Shown here: positions 1-7,736 of the stretch, piece after piece | Layout of the letters: each line of letters starts with the position of its first letter | How positions within the stretch are numbered: the stretch's first letter is position 1 | Assembly: GCA_945860095.1 (NCBI GenBank) | Contig: CAMAPP010000020.1 | Span: 1 to 32,638 of the forward strand | Length of the DNA: 32,638 nt | Source of the DNA: Rhizobium sp. Q54 | GTDB lineage: Bacteria; Pseudomonadota; Alphaproteobacteria; CADEGL01 | Reading direction: 5' to 3' | The notes under the pieces: generated by a model | What the model was told of the DNA's origin: nothing | Seen by the model: only the letters and a program-made list of their open reading frames with translations | The model's database searches: none | Translations under genes and position numbers: made by a program

Positions 1-516
1 GAAGCGCGCCGCCGCCTGCATCCAGGTGACCGCCATGTTGTTCACGTCCCCCGACCAGGCAACCTGCTTGCCCGCGATGGCTCCGCGATGCTCCTCGTAT
101 GTCATCACGTCGGCCATGAGCTGGCAGGGATGGGTCAGGTTCGACAGGCCGTTGATCACCGGCACGCTAGCGTGCTCGGCAAGCTCGCGCAGCTTGGCGT
201 GATCGGTGGTGCGGAACACGATGGCATCGACATAGCGCGAGAGCACGCGCGCGGTGTCGCCGATGGTCTCGCCCCGGCCGAGCTGCGTGCCGTGGCTGTC
301 GAGCACGATGACCTCGCCGCCCAATTGGCGCATCCCGACCTCGAACGACACGCGCGTGCGCGTCGAGGGGCGCTCGAAGAGCATGGCCAGCATTTTGCCC
401 GCAAGCGGCCGTTCGGCGTGCCCTAAGCGCCGGGCGCGTTTCATCGTCTGCCCGCTGTCGAGGATGTGGCGCAGAACCGGCGTGTCGAGCAAATCGAGAT
501 CGAGAAAATTGGGCAT
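1..516 (-). CDS. argF: Ornithine carbamoyltransferase, N-terminal part (cut by window edge)
   Basis: Transfers the carbamoyl group of carbamoyl phosphate to ornithine to give citrulline, in cytoplasmic arginine synthesis. About 172 residues are present, just over half of the usual ~305, and the rest lies beyond base 1. The carbamoyl-phosphate loop is visible as [13 protein letters not shown], and the HPxQ motif as [11 protein letters not shown], both at the expected spacing. The protein starts [10 protein letters not shown], with its ATG two bases after the argD stop, so the two genes are surely co-transcribed and probably translationally coupled. Anabolic ArgF fits better than catabolic ArcB because argD is next door and no arcA or arcC is seen. 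Confidence 0.95.
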   Translation of the reverse strand, partial: MPNFLDLDLLDTPVLRHILDSGQTMKRARRLGHAERPLAGKMLAMLFERPSTRTRVSFEVGMRQLGGEVIVLDSHGTQLGRGETIGDTARVLSRYVDAIVFRTTDHAKLRELAEHASVPVINGLSNLTHPCQLMADVMTYEEHRGAIAGKQVAWSGDVNNMAVTWMQAAARF

Positions 517-518
517 GA

Positions 519-1700
519 TCAATGCTTGGTCTGATGCCATTCGAGGCAGGTACGCTCGACGATCTGCACCGCCTCGTCCACGTGGCGTTCGTCGATGATG
601 AGCGGCGGCGCCAGGCGCACGACGTTCTCGCCGGCGCCCACGGTCAGAAGGCCGTTCTTCAGCAGATGCGCGCCGAACGCGTCGCTCGGGATTTTGCATT
701 TGAGGCCGAGCATCAGGCCGAGACCGCGCACCTCCTCGAACAGATCGGGATGGCGCTTCACCACGCCCGCGAACGCGGCGCGCGTGTGCGCGGCCATGCG
801 CGCGACATTCGCAAGGAACCCGTCCGACAGCAGCACGTCGAGTACCGCGTTGCCGACAGCCGTCGCGAGCGGGTTGCCGCCAAAGGTCGAGCCGTGCGCG
901 CCCGCCGTCATGCCCTGGGCCGCCTTCTCGGTCGCCAGACACGCGCCCACTGGAAAGCCGCCGCCGAAACCCTTGGCGATGGCCATCACGTCGGGCGCCA
1001 CGCCGTAGGTTTCGTAGGCGAACAGCTTGCCCGTGCGGCCCGCGCCCGTTTGCACCTCGTCGAAGAACAGCAGCAGGCCGTACTCGTCGGCGACCTTGCG
1101 GCAGCCTTCGAGAAAGGCCTTGTCGGCCGGCAGTATCCCGCCCTCGCCGTGCACCGGCTCGACGAGTATGCCCGCTGTCTTGCCCGTCACCGCGGCGCGC
1201 AGCTCGTTCATATTGTTGAAGGCCACATGGTCGAAGCCGTCGGGCAGCGGCCCGAAGCCCTCGGTGTGTTTTTTCTGTCCGCCGGCGGCGATGGTCGCGA
1301 GCGTGCGGCCGTGGAAGGCGCCATTGGTGCAAATCAACCGGTAGCGCTCGGGATGGCCGGTGGCGTGATGGTATTTGCGCACCATCTTGATGCCGCACTC
1401 GATCGCTTCCGCGCCGGAATTGGAGAAGAACACGGTGTCGGCGAAGGAATGGGCGACCAGGCGTTCGGCGAGGCGCGTCTGCTGGGGAATCTCGAAGATG
1501 TTCGAGACGTGCCACAGCTTCTCGGCTTGGCTCTTCAACTCCGCCACGAGATGCGGGTGCGCGTGACCGAGCATCGTCACCGCGATGCCCGAGGCGAAAT
1601 CGAGGAAGCGCCGACCGTCGGTCGCGTAGAGATAGGCGCCCTCGCCGCGCTCGAAGGCGACGGGCTGGCGTTTGTAAACCGGTAGGGTTGCGCTGATCAC
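519..1700 (-). CDS. argD: Acetylornithine/succinyldiaminopimelate aminotransferase, PLP-dependent
   Basis: Converts N-acetylglutamate semialdehyde plus glutamate to N-acetylornithine and 2-oxoglutarate; the family often also acts in lysine synthesis. It is a class III (fold type I) aminotransferase of 393 residues, the normal size. The PLP lysine is K243 in the motif [11 protein letters not shown], preceded by the cofactor-contacting [15 protein letters not shown] stretch. A longer reading from base 1778 adds 26 poorly conserved residues. I chose the GTG at 1700 because a GGAGA ribosome site sits six bases upstream and the protein then opens [16 protein letters not shown], as in the family. 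It is the first gene of an argD-argF operon with its own promoter at 1814-1843. Confidence 0.94.
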   Translation of the reverse strand: MISATLPVYKRQPVAFERGEGAYLYATDGRRFLDFASGIAVTMLGHAHPHLVAELKSQAEKLWHVSNIFEIPQQTRLAERLVAHSFADTVFFSNSGAEAIECGIKMVRKYHHATGHPERYRLICTNGAFHGRTLATIAAGGQKKHTEGFGPLPDGFDHVAFNNMNELRAAVTGKTAGILVEPVHGEGGILPADKAFLEGCRKVADEYGLLLFFDEVQTGAGRTGKLFAYETYGVAPDVMAIAKGFGGGFPVGACLATEKAAQGMTAGAHGSTFGGNPLATAVGNAVLDVLLSDGFLANVARMAAHTRAAFAGVVKRHPDLFEEVRGLGLMLGLKCKIPSDAFGAHLLKNGLLTVGAGENVVRLAPPLIIDERHVDEAVQIVERTCLEWHQTKH

Positions 1701-1813
1701 CTGATCTCTCCTTGGCCCGACAGGCGAACCATTCGATAAATCCGACGCGCCGGGCAGCATGGCGCCCGACGCAAACACCTAGCCACGAAGACCTAAGGTC
1801 CGGAAAAACAGAC

Positions 1814-1843
1814 ATTATTTCGGTTTATTAAGGGGCCTGTCAA
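1814..1843 (-). promoter_or_regulatory. Sigma70-type promoter of argD-argF
   Basis: On the minus strand a perfect -35 box TTGACA (1843-1838) is followed after 18 bases by AATAAT (1819-1814), five of six matches to TATAAT. It lies in the 156-base gap between the ABC-2 permease stop and the argD GTG, and would give a leader of roughly 105 bases. No operator could be assigned with confidence. Confidence 0.6.
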
Positions 1844-1856
1844 GGCGCCGGCCGCC

Positions 1857-2672
1857 CTAGGCGCGGAGATTGTAGCCGCGCTTGAACAGGGCATGGACGA
1901 TCGCCCAGAGCACGACGCAGGCGCCCGTGAGGACCGCGTAGCCGATATCGAGCGCGCCCTCGGCATGGCCGATGAAGCCCGCGCGGAAGCCATCGATCAT
2001 ATAGAAGAACGGATTAGCGTGGGCCAGCGAGCGCCAAAAGGGCGGCAGCGACTCGACCGAGTAGAACGTACCCGAGAGGAACGCGAGCGGCATGACGACG
2101 AAATTGGTCACCGCCGCCACATGGTCGAATTTCTCGGCCCAGATGCCGGTCAGCGCGCCGAGCAGCGACATCAATAGCGCGCCCGAAACGCAGAAAAAAC
2201 CCACCGCCAGCGGATCGGCCAGGCGAAAGGGCACGAAGACCTCGATCGCCGCCACGGTCGCGACCGCGACGCACAGGCCGCGCGTCATCCCCCCCAGCGC
2301 GAAGCCCGCGGTCAGCTCGGCGGGCGAAAGCGGCGGCATGAGGACATCGACGATATTGCCCTGGATTTTGCCGATGAGCAGCGAAGAGGCGTTGTTGGCG
2401 AAGGCCTGCTGCATGACCGCCGCCATCACCAGGCCGGGAGCGAGGAATTCCACATAGGCGACGCCGCCGATGCTCTTGGCGACGCCGCCCAGGGCGAGGG
2501 CGAAGATCGCGAGAAACAGCAAGCTCGAGACCACCGGCGCCAGCACGGTCTGGGTGAAGACCTTGAGGAAGCGCCGCACCTCCTTGGCGTAGAGCGTCCA
2601 GACGCCGAGCCAATTGACGGCGCCGAAGCGGCGCACGCGGGGTGCGGAGCGGATGGCGGGTTTGGGCGTCAT
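1857..2672 (-). CDS. ABC-2 type transporter permease
   Basis: Integral inner-membrane subunit of an ABC exporter of the ABC-2 family (YadH/NodJ-like). It has 271 residues, with about six hydrophobic segments: VFTQTVLAPVVSSLLFLAIF near residue 35, then FLAPGLVMAAVMQQAF, the AVATVAAIEV and GFFCVSGALLMSLLGAL segments, NFVVMPLAFLSGTFYSV, and a last helix before the C-terminal FKRGYNLRA. The re-entrant SGTFYSVESLPPFWR followed by NPFFYMIDGFRAGF is typical of ABC-2 permeases. Its ATG overlaps the TGA of the upstream mscS-like gene (ATGA), so it is probably translated by coupling and belongs to the same operon. No ATP-binding subunit is encoded anywhere in the window, so the partner must be elsewhere. 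Substrate unknown. Confidence 0.88.
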   Translation of the reverse strand: MTPKPAIRSAPRVRRFGAVNWLGVWTLYAKEVRRFLKVFTQTVLAPVVSSLLFLAIFALALGGVAKSIGGVAYVEFLAPGLVMAAVMQQAFANNASSLLIGKIQGNIVDVLMPPLSPAELTAGFALGGMTRGLCVAVATVAAIEVFVPFRLADPLAVGFFCVSGALLMSLLGALTGIWAEKFDHVAAVTNFVVMPLAFLSGTFYSVESLPPFWRSLAHANPFFYMIDGFRAGFIGHAEGALDIGYAVLTGACVVLWAIVHALFKRGYNLRA

Positions 2673-4903
2673 GCCGAACGTTCCGTGGGCGAAGTGGGCT
2701 CCGCCACGAGATGGACCGTGCGCCGGGCATAAGGAATCTCGAATCCCAGTTCGTCGAAGCGGGCCTTGATGCGCCGGCGGAATTCGCGCTCGACCTTCCA
2801 TTGCAGCAGCGGTCCCGTCTTCACGCGCCCACGAATAGTCACCGCCGATTCGGCCAAGGCCGCCACGCCGAGCATTTCGAGCCCGCCCAGGATGTCCTTG
2901 CCGAGCGTCTCGTCCGCGCGCATCTCGGCGACCACGCTCTCGACCACTTCGATCGCGCGGTCAATATCCTCGCGGTAGGACACGCCGACCTCGAGCACGG
3001 CGTAGCCATATTCGCGGTTCATGTTGACCACCGTGGAGACCTCGCTGAACGGCACGATATGGACATTGCCGTTGAGATCGCGCAGCCGCACGCTGCCGAT
3101 GGACAATTCCTCGACCTCACCGGTCCGGCCCGCGACCGTGATCCAGTCGCCGACCGCGATCGAATCCTCGAGCAGGATCGTGAGACCCTTGAGCACGTCC
3201 TTCGCCATGTTTTGCGCGCCGAGGCCGACCGCGATGCCGATCACGCCGGCGCCTGCGAGAAGGGGGGCAATATTGACGCCGAACTCCGACAGCAAGGTGA
3301 ACCCGACCATGACGGCAAGCGCCAGAAACAGAAAGCGCTTCAGAATCGGGAACGCCGTGCGGTACTTCCCTTGTTGGGCGGCCGAGCGGGCACTCGCCAG
3401 ACGGCGGTCCATGGCGGCTCCGGCCGCTTCCCAGACGAAAAAGGCGGCGAACACGACGCCGAGAATGGTCGCGAGACTCGCCCCCGCCTCGCGGCCCAAA
3501 TCGCTGCCGAGCGCCTTGAGCGCGCCGAGTTTCCAGGCCTCGAGCACGGCGATACCGGCCGCGGCGAAAATCGCCACGCGCACGACGCCCATGGCGGCCG
3601 AACGGTAGCGCTGGGCACGGGCTTCGGAGTGCGGCGGCAGGGCGCTCCGCTCGTCCCGCGCAAACTTCGTCATGCCGAGGAGGCGCGCGGCGACCGCGAT
3701 CAGAATCGCCGCGGCGGCGAGAATGGCCGCGGTCCAGGCGGAGCCGCGCGTAAAGCCGCCGAACGCGCCCTTGAGCCCCGCCGCCCAGACCACGTAGGCG
3801 ATGGCGAAATAGCCGAGAGCGATAATGTGCCATAGCCCGGCCAGCACCGCGCGCATCCGCCCCATGGAGCCGCCTTCGGCTTCGCCCCGAATCCAGCTTG
3901 CGACCTGCGCGCGCAATTGCAGGACCACGGCCGCGGCCATGCCCGCGAGCGCGAGGCCCACGATATCGAGCGCCACCCGGTCGAGAGGACGCGGCAGGCC
4001 GAACAGCGGCGCCGCGGATGACAGCATGTAGCCGTAGATTCCGACGCACAGAAAACGCCGGACCCAGCGATAGGCGTAAGCGACCATCGCATCGCCCGCC
4101 GGTAAGATTCGGAGCGCGGGCGCGTTCGGCGCCAAAACGAACCGCGCCGCCACCAGGCACAACCCGGCCACGATATGGGCGTTGATCAGCACGAGCGCCG
4201 CGAGCCCGGAAGTGCGCGGCAACTCCACCAGCGGTAAAATCGCGAAAGCCGCGACGGCGAAGGCGCCGATCGGCAAGGCGTCGAGCGCGGCATGGAACAG
4301 CAGCAAGGGCACGCGCATAACCACGCTTTCGGGCGCGCGCGCGGCAAGCGCGCCCATCGGCCTGCGCAGGAGCCGGCGCAATGCCCGTTGCGCCAACAGC
4401 GCGGCGACGAACAAAAGAACGATCTTGCCGAGATGAAGCGCGCCCGCGCGCGTGGCCTCGAAGGCCGCAAGCTTCGCCCACGCCTGGGCAAGCGTGCGGG
4501 ACGCGAGGCCGAGCGTGGCCCATGCCGCCGCCATGTCCGCCCCTGCATTGCCGACCGTCTCCGAGAGGAAGGCCAGCAGGGCCCCGCCCGCCTGCTCCTC
4601 GTCGTCATGCGGGGCCGCGCGCGCCGCGAGCAGGGTCTTGAGATGCTTCACCAATTCGGCGCGCGCGCGCGCGTCTTCGAGCGTCGAGACGAGGGATGTC
4701 AAATCTTCGGTCGAAACCGCCTGGGGGACGGGCGCGGCCGGGACCCTTTGTGTCGGACCGGCGGGCGCCGCGCTCTCGGGCGCCACGGTTGCGGGCGAGG
4801 CGGCGAGCGGCGCGGCCGTTATCTGGCCGAGGGCCGGAAGCGGGCCGAGCCATAAGGCGCCGAGCCACAAACCGAAAACAAGAAAAATCCGGATGGGAAT
4901 CAT
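2669..4903 (-). CDS. MscS-family mechanosensitive channel, large YbiO-like form
   Basis: Predicted inner-membrane channel that opens under membrane tension to protect against osmotic downshock. The 744 residues begin with a hydrophobic signal-like stretch (residues 5-26), followed by an Ala/Pro-rich periplasmic segment and about ten further hydrophobic helices. The MscS core is at the C-terminal end: pore helix GIAVGLGAQNMAKDVLKG at about residues 555-575, then LLEDSIAVGDWITV leading into the beta domain, and the alpha/beta vestibule to about residue 730. The Gly/Ala pattern of the pore helix is intact. Size and layout resemble E. coli YbiO rather than the small MscS. Its start lies 9 bases after the binding-protein stop, and its stop overlaps the next gene, so it is mid-operon. 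Confidence 0.92.
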   Translation of the reverse strand: MIPIRIFLVFGLWLGALWLGPLPALGQITAAPLAASPATVAPESAAPAGPTQRVPAAPVPQAVSTEDLTSLVSTLEDARARAELVKHLKTLLAARAAPHDDEEQAGGALLAFLSETVGNAGADMAAAWATLGLASRTLAQAWAKLAAFEATRAGALHLGKIVLLFVAALLAQRALRRLLRRPMGALAARAPESVVMRVPLLLFHAALDALPIGAFAVAAFAILPLVELPRTSGLAALVLINAHIVAGLCLVAARFVLAPNAPALRILPAGDAMVAYAYRWVRRFLCVGIYGYMLSSAAPLFGLPRPLDRVALDIVGLALAGMAAAVVLQLRAQVASWIRGEAEGGSMGRMRAVLAGLWHIIALGYFAIAYVVWAAGLKGAFGGFTRGSAWTAAILAAAAILIAVAARLLGMTKFARDERSALPPHSEARAQRYRSAAMGVVRVAIFAAAGIAVLEAWKLGALKALGSDLGREAGASLATILGVVFAAFFVWEAAGAAMDRRLASARSAAQQGKYRTAFPILKRFLFLALAVMVGFTLLSEFGVNIAPLLAGAGVIGIAVGLGAQNMAKDVLKGLTILLEDSIAVGDWITVAGRTGEVEELSIGSVRLRDLNGNVHIVPFSEVSTVVNMNREYGYAVLEVGVSYREDIDRAIEVVESVVAEMRADETLGKDILGGLEMLGVAALAESAVTIRGRVKTGPLLQWKVEREFRRRIKARFDELGFEIPYARRTVHLVAEPTSPTERSA

Positions 4904-4912
4904 GTGGGTATT

Positions 4913-5857
4913 CTAGGCCCGGTGCGCGCGGGTTTCGAGGCGAACCCAGCCCGCGCCCTCGTGGCCGAAGGCGAATGCCCGGGGGTGAAAAATCTCCGCC
5001 AGTATTTCGAGCGAATCCGCAAGTCGCGGTCCGGGCCGGTTGAAATATTGATTGCCATCGAGCAGGTACACGCGCCCCTCGCGTACCGCCTTGAGTCCGT
5101 TCCAGCCAGGGCGCCCGAGCAACGGACCCATCTCGGCGCGCGTGCGCGCGATATCGAAGCCGCAGGGCAGCACGAGCACGATCTCAGGATCGGATGCAGC
5201 CAAATGTTCCCAAGCAAGCCACGGCGAATGAAGCCCCGCCTCGCCGAACAGATTGCGCCCGCCCGCCATCTCGACAAGCTCGGGCATCCAATTGCCTGCG
5301 GCCATCAGGGGCTCGATCCATTCGATGCAGGCGATTCGGGGTTTTGCGCCCTGAATCGCGGCCAAGCCCGCGACCGCCGCCATCCGTGCGGCGAGCTCGG
5401 CGATCAGCGCCTCGCCCCGTTCCGGCGCGCCAAGCGCCACCGCGACATGGCGGATATCCGTCCACACATCGGCGAGCGCATTGGGTTCGAGCGAGACGAT
5501 CGCGGGGCGGCCCGACGTCCACGCGCACAGCGCCGCGTCCAGGTCCTTGGGGCTGACCGCGCACACCTCGCACTGGGTTTGGGTGACGATCAAATCGGGC
5601 GCGAGCGCCTTCAGCGCACCGGCATCGACCTTGTAAACCGACAGGCCTTGTTCGATCAGACCCTTTACCTCGCGATCGATCGCCCCGCTCGGCGCCGCGT
5701 GACGAATCATGGTCTCGGTGACCGCCGGAAGACCGTGCACATCGAGGGGAAAATCGCATTCGTGCGACCGGCCCACGAGCGCGTCGCGGAAACCAAGAGC
5801 GCAGACGATCTCGGTCGCGCTGGCCAGCAAGGATACGACGCGCGGCGCGGTAGGCAT
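4913..5857 (-). CDS. Cobalamin-type substrate-binding protein (BtuF-like, Peripla_BP_2), no signal peptide
   Basis: A 314-residue helical-backbone metal-receptor fold protein. It opens PTAPRVVSLLASATEIVCAL, the first strand and helix of the Peripla_BP_2 family, and carries SHECDFP, the TQTQCEVCAV cysteine motif and the late PWLAWEHLAASDPEIVLV signature. These features are typical of the widespread cobalamin-binding-protein subfamily that resembles BtuF but has no export signal. None is visible here, so it may act in the cytoplasm, with a role that is not established. The ATG at 5857 was preferred over 5887 because AAGGA lies about eight bases before it and the family starts there. It sits between a methyltransferase-like gene (26-base gap) and mscS (9-base gap); no BtuC or BtuD is nearby. 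Confidence 0.85.
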   Translation of the reverse strand: MPTAPRVVSLLASATEIVCALGFRDALVGRSHECDFPLDVHGLPAVTETMIRHAAPSGAIDREVKGLIEQGLSVYKVDAGALKALAPDLIVTQTQCEVCAVSPKDLDAALCAWTSGRPAIVSLEPNALADVWTDIRHVAVALGAPERGEALIAELAARMAAVAGLAAIQGAKPRIACIEWIEPLMAAGNWMPELVEMAGGRNLFGEAGLHSPWLAWEHLAASDPEIVLVLPCGFDIARTRAEMGPLLGRPGWNGLKAVREGRVYLLDGNQYFNRPGPRLADSLEILAEIFHPRAFAFGHEGAGWVRLETRAHRA

Positions 5858-5883
5858 GGGGTTGGTTCCTTCGATTCGCGGGA

Positions 5884-6747
5884 TCATTCAGGCGTCACAT
5901 CGTACCGCGCGACGACGGGCATGCATTGCCCGATTAACCGCCGGCGCTTTCGCGGCGTGAGCACGAGGTAAATCAACCGGTAGATCGCGCGATTGCGCCG
6001 CAACGCATCGGCCAAGCGGGATCGGGCCGTCGGGCGAACCGGCGCGGCCACCGATAACCCCGGCGCCGTTTGGCGCCGCGGCTCGGCCCAGGCCCGAACG
6101 TACAAACCCTGCTGGGGAAAGGCGTCGGCGGTCGAATGACCCTGCTTGCGCGCGACGCAAAACAACCGATACGGCCCGCGGTCGAGCCCACCATGGGCAA
6201 TCGGCCTGAGTTCGCCCGGCCGATAGGCTAGAAACTCGACCGGCCCCGAGGGCGGACAGCGGGCGATTTGGATCGCTTCGAGCGCGAAACCATTGGCGGT
6301 ATAGAAATCCTGATAATAGGTCGGGCTCATCATATAAAACGCGCGGTCGACGTGGTTGCACGACGGCACCGCATGCACGATTCGCCCGCCGGACCGCACG
6401 AGGCGGCACAGATTGGCCATGGCGTTCGGCATATGAAATCGCCTGGTCGATTCGCCGAGATCGATCGCGACATCGAACGAGCCGAGCAGATGATCGGGCA
6501 GGCCGACCGCCTCCCAGTCGAACGCGCCCGCGTTCTCGAGCGCCAAACCCTTCAGCGCATCGCCGAATCCAAACCGCCGCCAGATATCGCCGTGTCTGGG
6601 CAGGTCCGCCATGCCCGCACGGCGGCATAGGGCGTCGATACGCCCGTCCAAATCCGCGCCCGAATCCGGGGAAAAGACGATCGCGCGGCCTGCAAAGGGC
6701 CGCACGCGCGCCTCGCCTAGCAGAAAAAGCAGATCGACATTGTCCAT
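5884..6747 (-). CDS. Methyltransferase-like protein, paralogue of the next gene upstream
   Basis: A 287-residue protein with a divergent class I SAM methyltransferase-like core. After an N-terminal LLFLLGEARVRPFAG segment comes FDVAIDLGESTRRFHMPNAM, then LVRSGGRIVHAVPSCNH (the usual post-motif III strand) and SPTYYQDFYTANGF. The same landmarks, in the same order, occur in the neighbour at 6762-7547, so the two are tandem duplicates that have diverged strongly. Here the D(R/L)GTTEHV segment has changed to DLGESTRRF, and a basic C-terminal tail of about 70 residues with RSRLADALRRNRAIYR has been added. A classical GxGxG SAM loop is not obvious, so activity is uncertain. It lies 14 bases after its paralogue and 26 bases before the binding protein. 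Confidence 0.75.
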   Translation of the reverse strand: MDNVDLLFLLGEARVRPFAGRAIVFSPDSGADLDGRIDALCRRAGMADLPRHGDIWRRFGFGDALKGLALENAGAFDWEAVGLPDHLLGSFDVAIDLGESTRRFHMPNAMANLCRLVRSGGRIVHAVPSCNHVDRAFYMMSPTYYQDFYTANGFALEAIQIARCPPSGPVEFLAYRPGELRPIAHGGLDRGPYRLFCVARKQGHSTADAFPQQGLYVRAWAEPRRQTAPGLSVAAPVRPTARSRLADALRRNRAIYRLIYLVLTPRKRRRLIGQCMPVVARYDVTPE

Positions 6748-6761
6748 GGCGGCCCGAACGC

Positions 6762-7547
6762 TCAGCCCGCGCGGCCGGACATCGAATCGTCGAGGCGGAT
6801 TCGCATTGCTGCCCCGAGACCATAGCCCTCGGCCTTGGTGGGGCGGAATTTTGGCGCGCGGTCATGAGTCGCGCCGGGGCGTTTCTTGGCAACCACGAAC
6901 ACTTGATAACCGGCGTCGTCGAAGCTACCCGCGGGAAAATTGTCCAGACAACCCGGCGCGTAATCGCGGATCTCGATCACCGGATGGCGGTCGAGCCAGG
7001 GCTGGCGAATCATTTCGACCCGCACCACTTCGAAGCCGTTCGCCGCGTAGAAGCCGTGCAAGAGGCACGGCGAGAACATGACAAAACCGTGGTCCATGTG
7101 GTTGGTCGAGGGCGAGAGGTGCATCACGCGCCCGCCGACGCGACACAGCCGCGCGATGGCCGAGAGCGCATTCGGAACGTGAAAGACATGTTCGGTCGTA
7201 CCGCGGTCGAACACCACGTCGAACCGGCCCGCGAGGTCCGGCGGCAAATCGGCCGCGTTCAAGTCGTGAAGCACGCTTGCGCCTTCATAGGCGCTGACAT
7301 CCATGCTGTCGGAGCGCGAAAAGCCGAGCGCCGCGAACAGCCGCGCGTCGTCGAGACGCGCGTCGCCATCCAAACCCTCGAGCGCGGCCGGCTTGGGCAC
7401 CGCCAGCGCCAAGCGCGAGGCCAGCGCCCGAACGGCGCGCGCCGTCAACGTGACCTCCTGCCGGCCAAGTGTCAGCAGCGAGCCCGCGAATGGCCGGGCG
7501 GCCGCCTCGCGCAACAACAAGGGAAGATCGGCGGCATCGATCGCCAC
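6762..7547 (-). CDS. Methyltransferase-like protein, first gene of a five-gene minus-strand run
   Basis: Class I SAM methyltransferase-like protein of about 261 residues. The core reads FDVVFDRGTTEHVFHVPNAL, then LCRVGGRVMHLSPSTNHMDH and SPCLLHGFYAANGFEVVRVE, the arrangement of Methyltransf_11/23-type proteins that act on sugars or small molecules. The target is unknown. Start choice: the longest frame opens with a TTG at 7607, but the GTG at 7547 (GAGAGG ten bases upstream) makes the N-terminus VAIDAADLPLLLREAAARPF line up with the paralogue's MDNVDLLFLLGEARVRPF, so I prefer it. It is divergent from the TPR/glycosyltransferase gene, with a CtrA-type box in between. The context suggests glycan or surface modification. 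Confidence 0.75.
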   Translation of the reverse strand: MAIDAADLPLLLREAAARPFAGSLLTLGRQEVTLTARAVRALASRLALAVPKPAALEGLDGDARLDDARLFAALGFSRSDSMDVSAYEGASVLHDLNAADLPPDLAGRFDVVFDRGTTEHVFHVPNALSAIARLCRVGGRVMHLSPSTNHMDHGFVMFSPCLLHGFYAANGFEVVRVEMIRQPWLDRHPVIEIRDYAPGCLDNFPAGSFDDAGYQVFVVAKKRPGATHDRAPKFRPTKAEGYGLGAAMRIRLDDSMSGRAG

Positions 7548-7669
7548 GGCGCCGGCACCTCTCGCGCATTCGGGAAACGCCCTTTCCGGGTGGCCGGAGC
7601 TTAGCAACCGGGCAGGGCGCGATGGAAGGATTTTTATTACGTTATTTCAATAAGTTACCTGACGCCGTG

Positions 7670-7685
7670 GTTAACCCCAAATTAA
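7670..7685 (-). promoter_or_regulatory. CtrA-type binding box in the divergent intergenic region
   Basis: Read on the minus strand the bases are TTAATTTGGGGTTAAC, an exact match to the CtrA consensus TTAA-N7-TTAAC. It lies 123 bases upstream of the methyltransferase GTG and 51 bases upstream of the TPR gene ATG, inside an AT-rich divergent gap, the normal place for such a site. A weak minus-strand -35-like TTGGGG lies within it, with TAACTT 17 bases further on (7657-7652). I scanned the TTAA occurrences I could find in the window and saw no second full match. Binding is inferred, not shown. Confidence 0.5.
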
Positions 7686-7736
7686 ACCCGAGTTGGGCAT
7701 TCTGCGTGGGCCATTCCGCATGGAGCGAAAGCCCGC

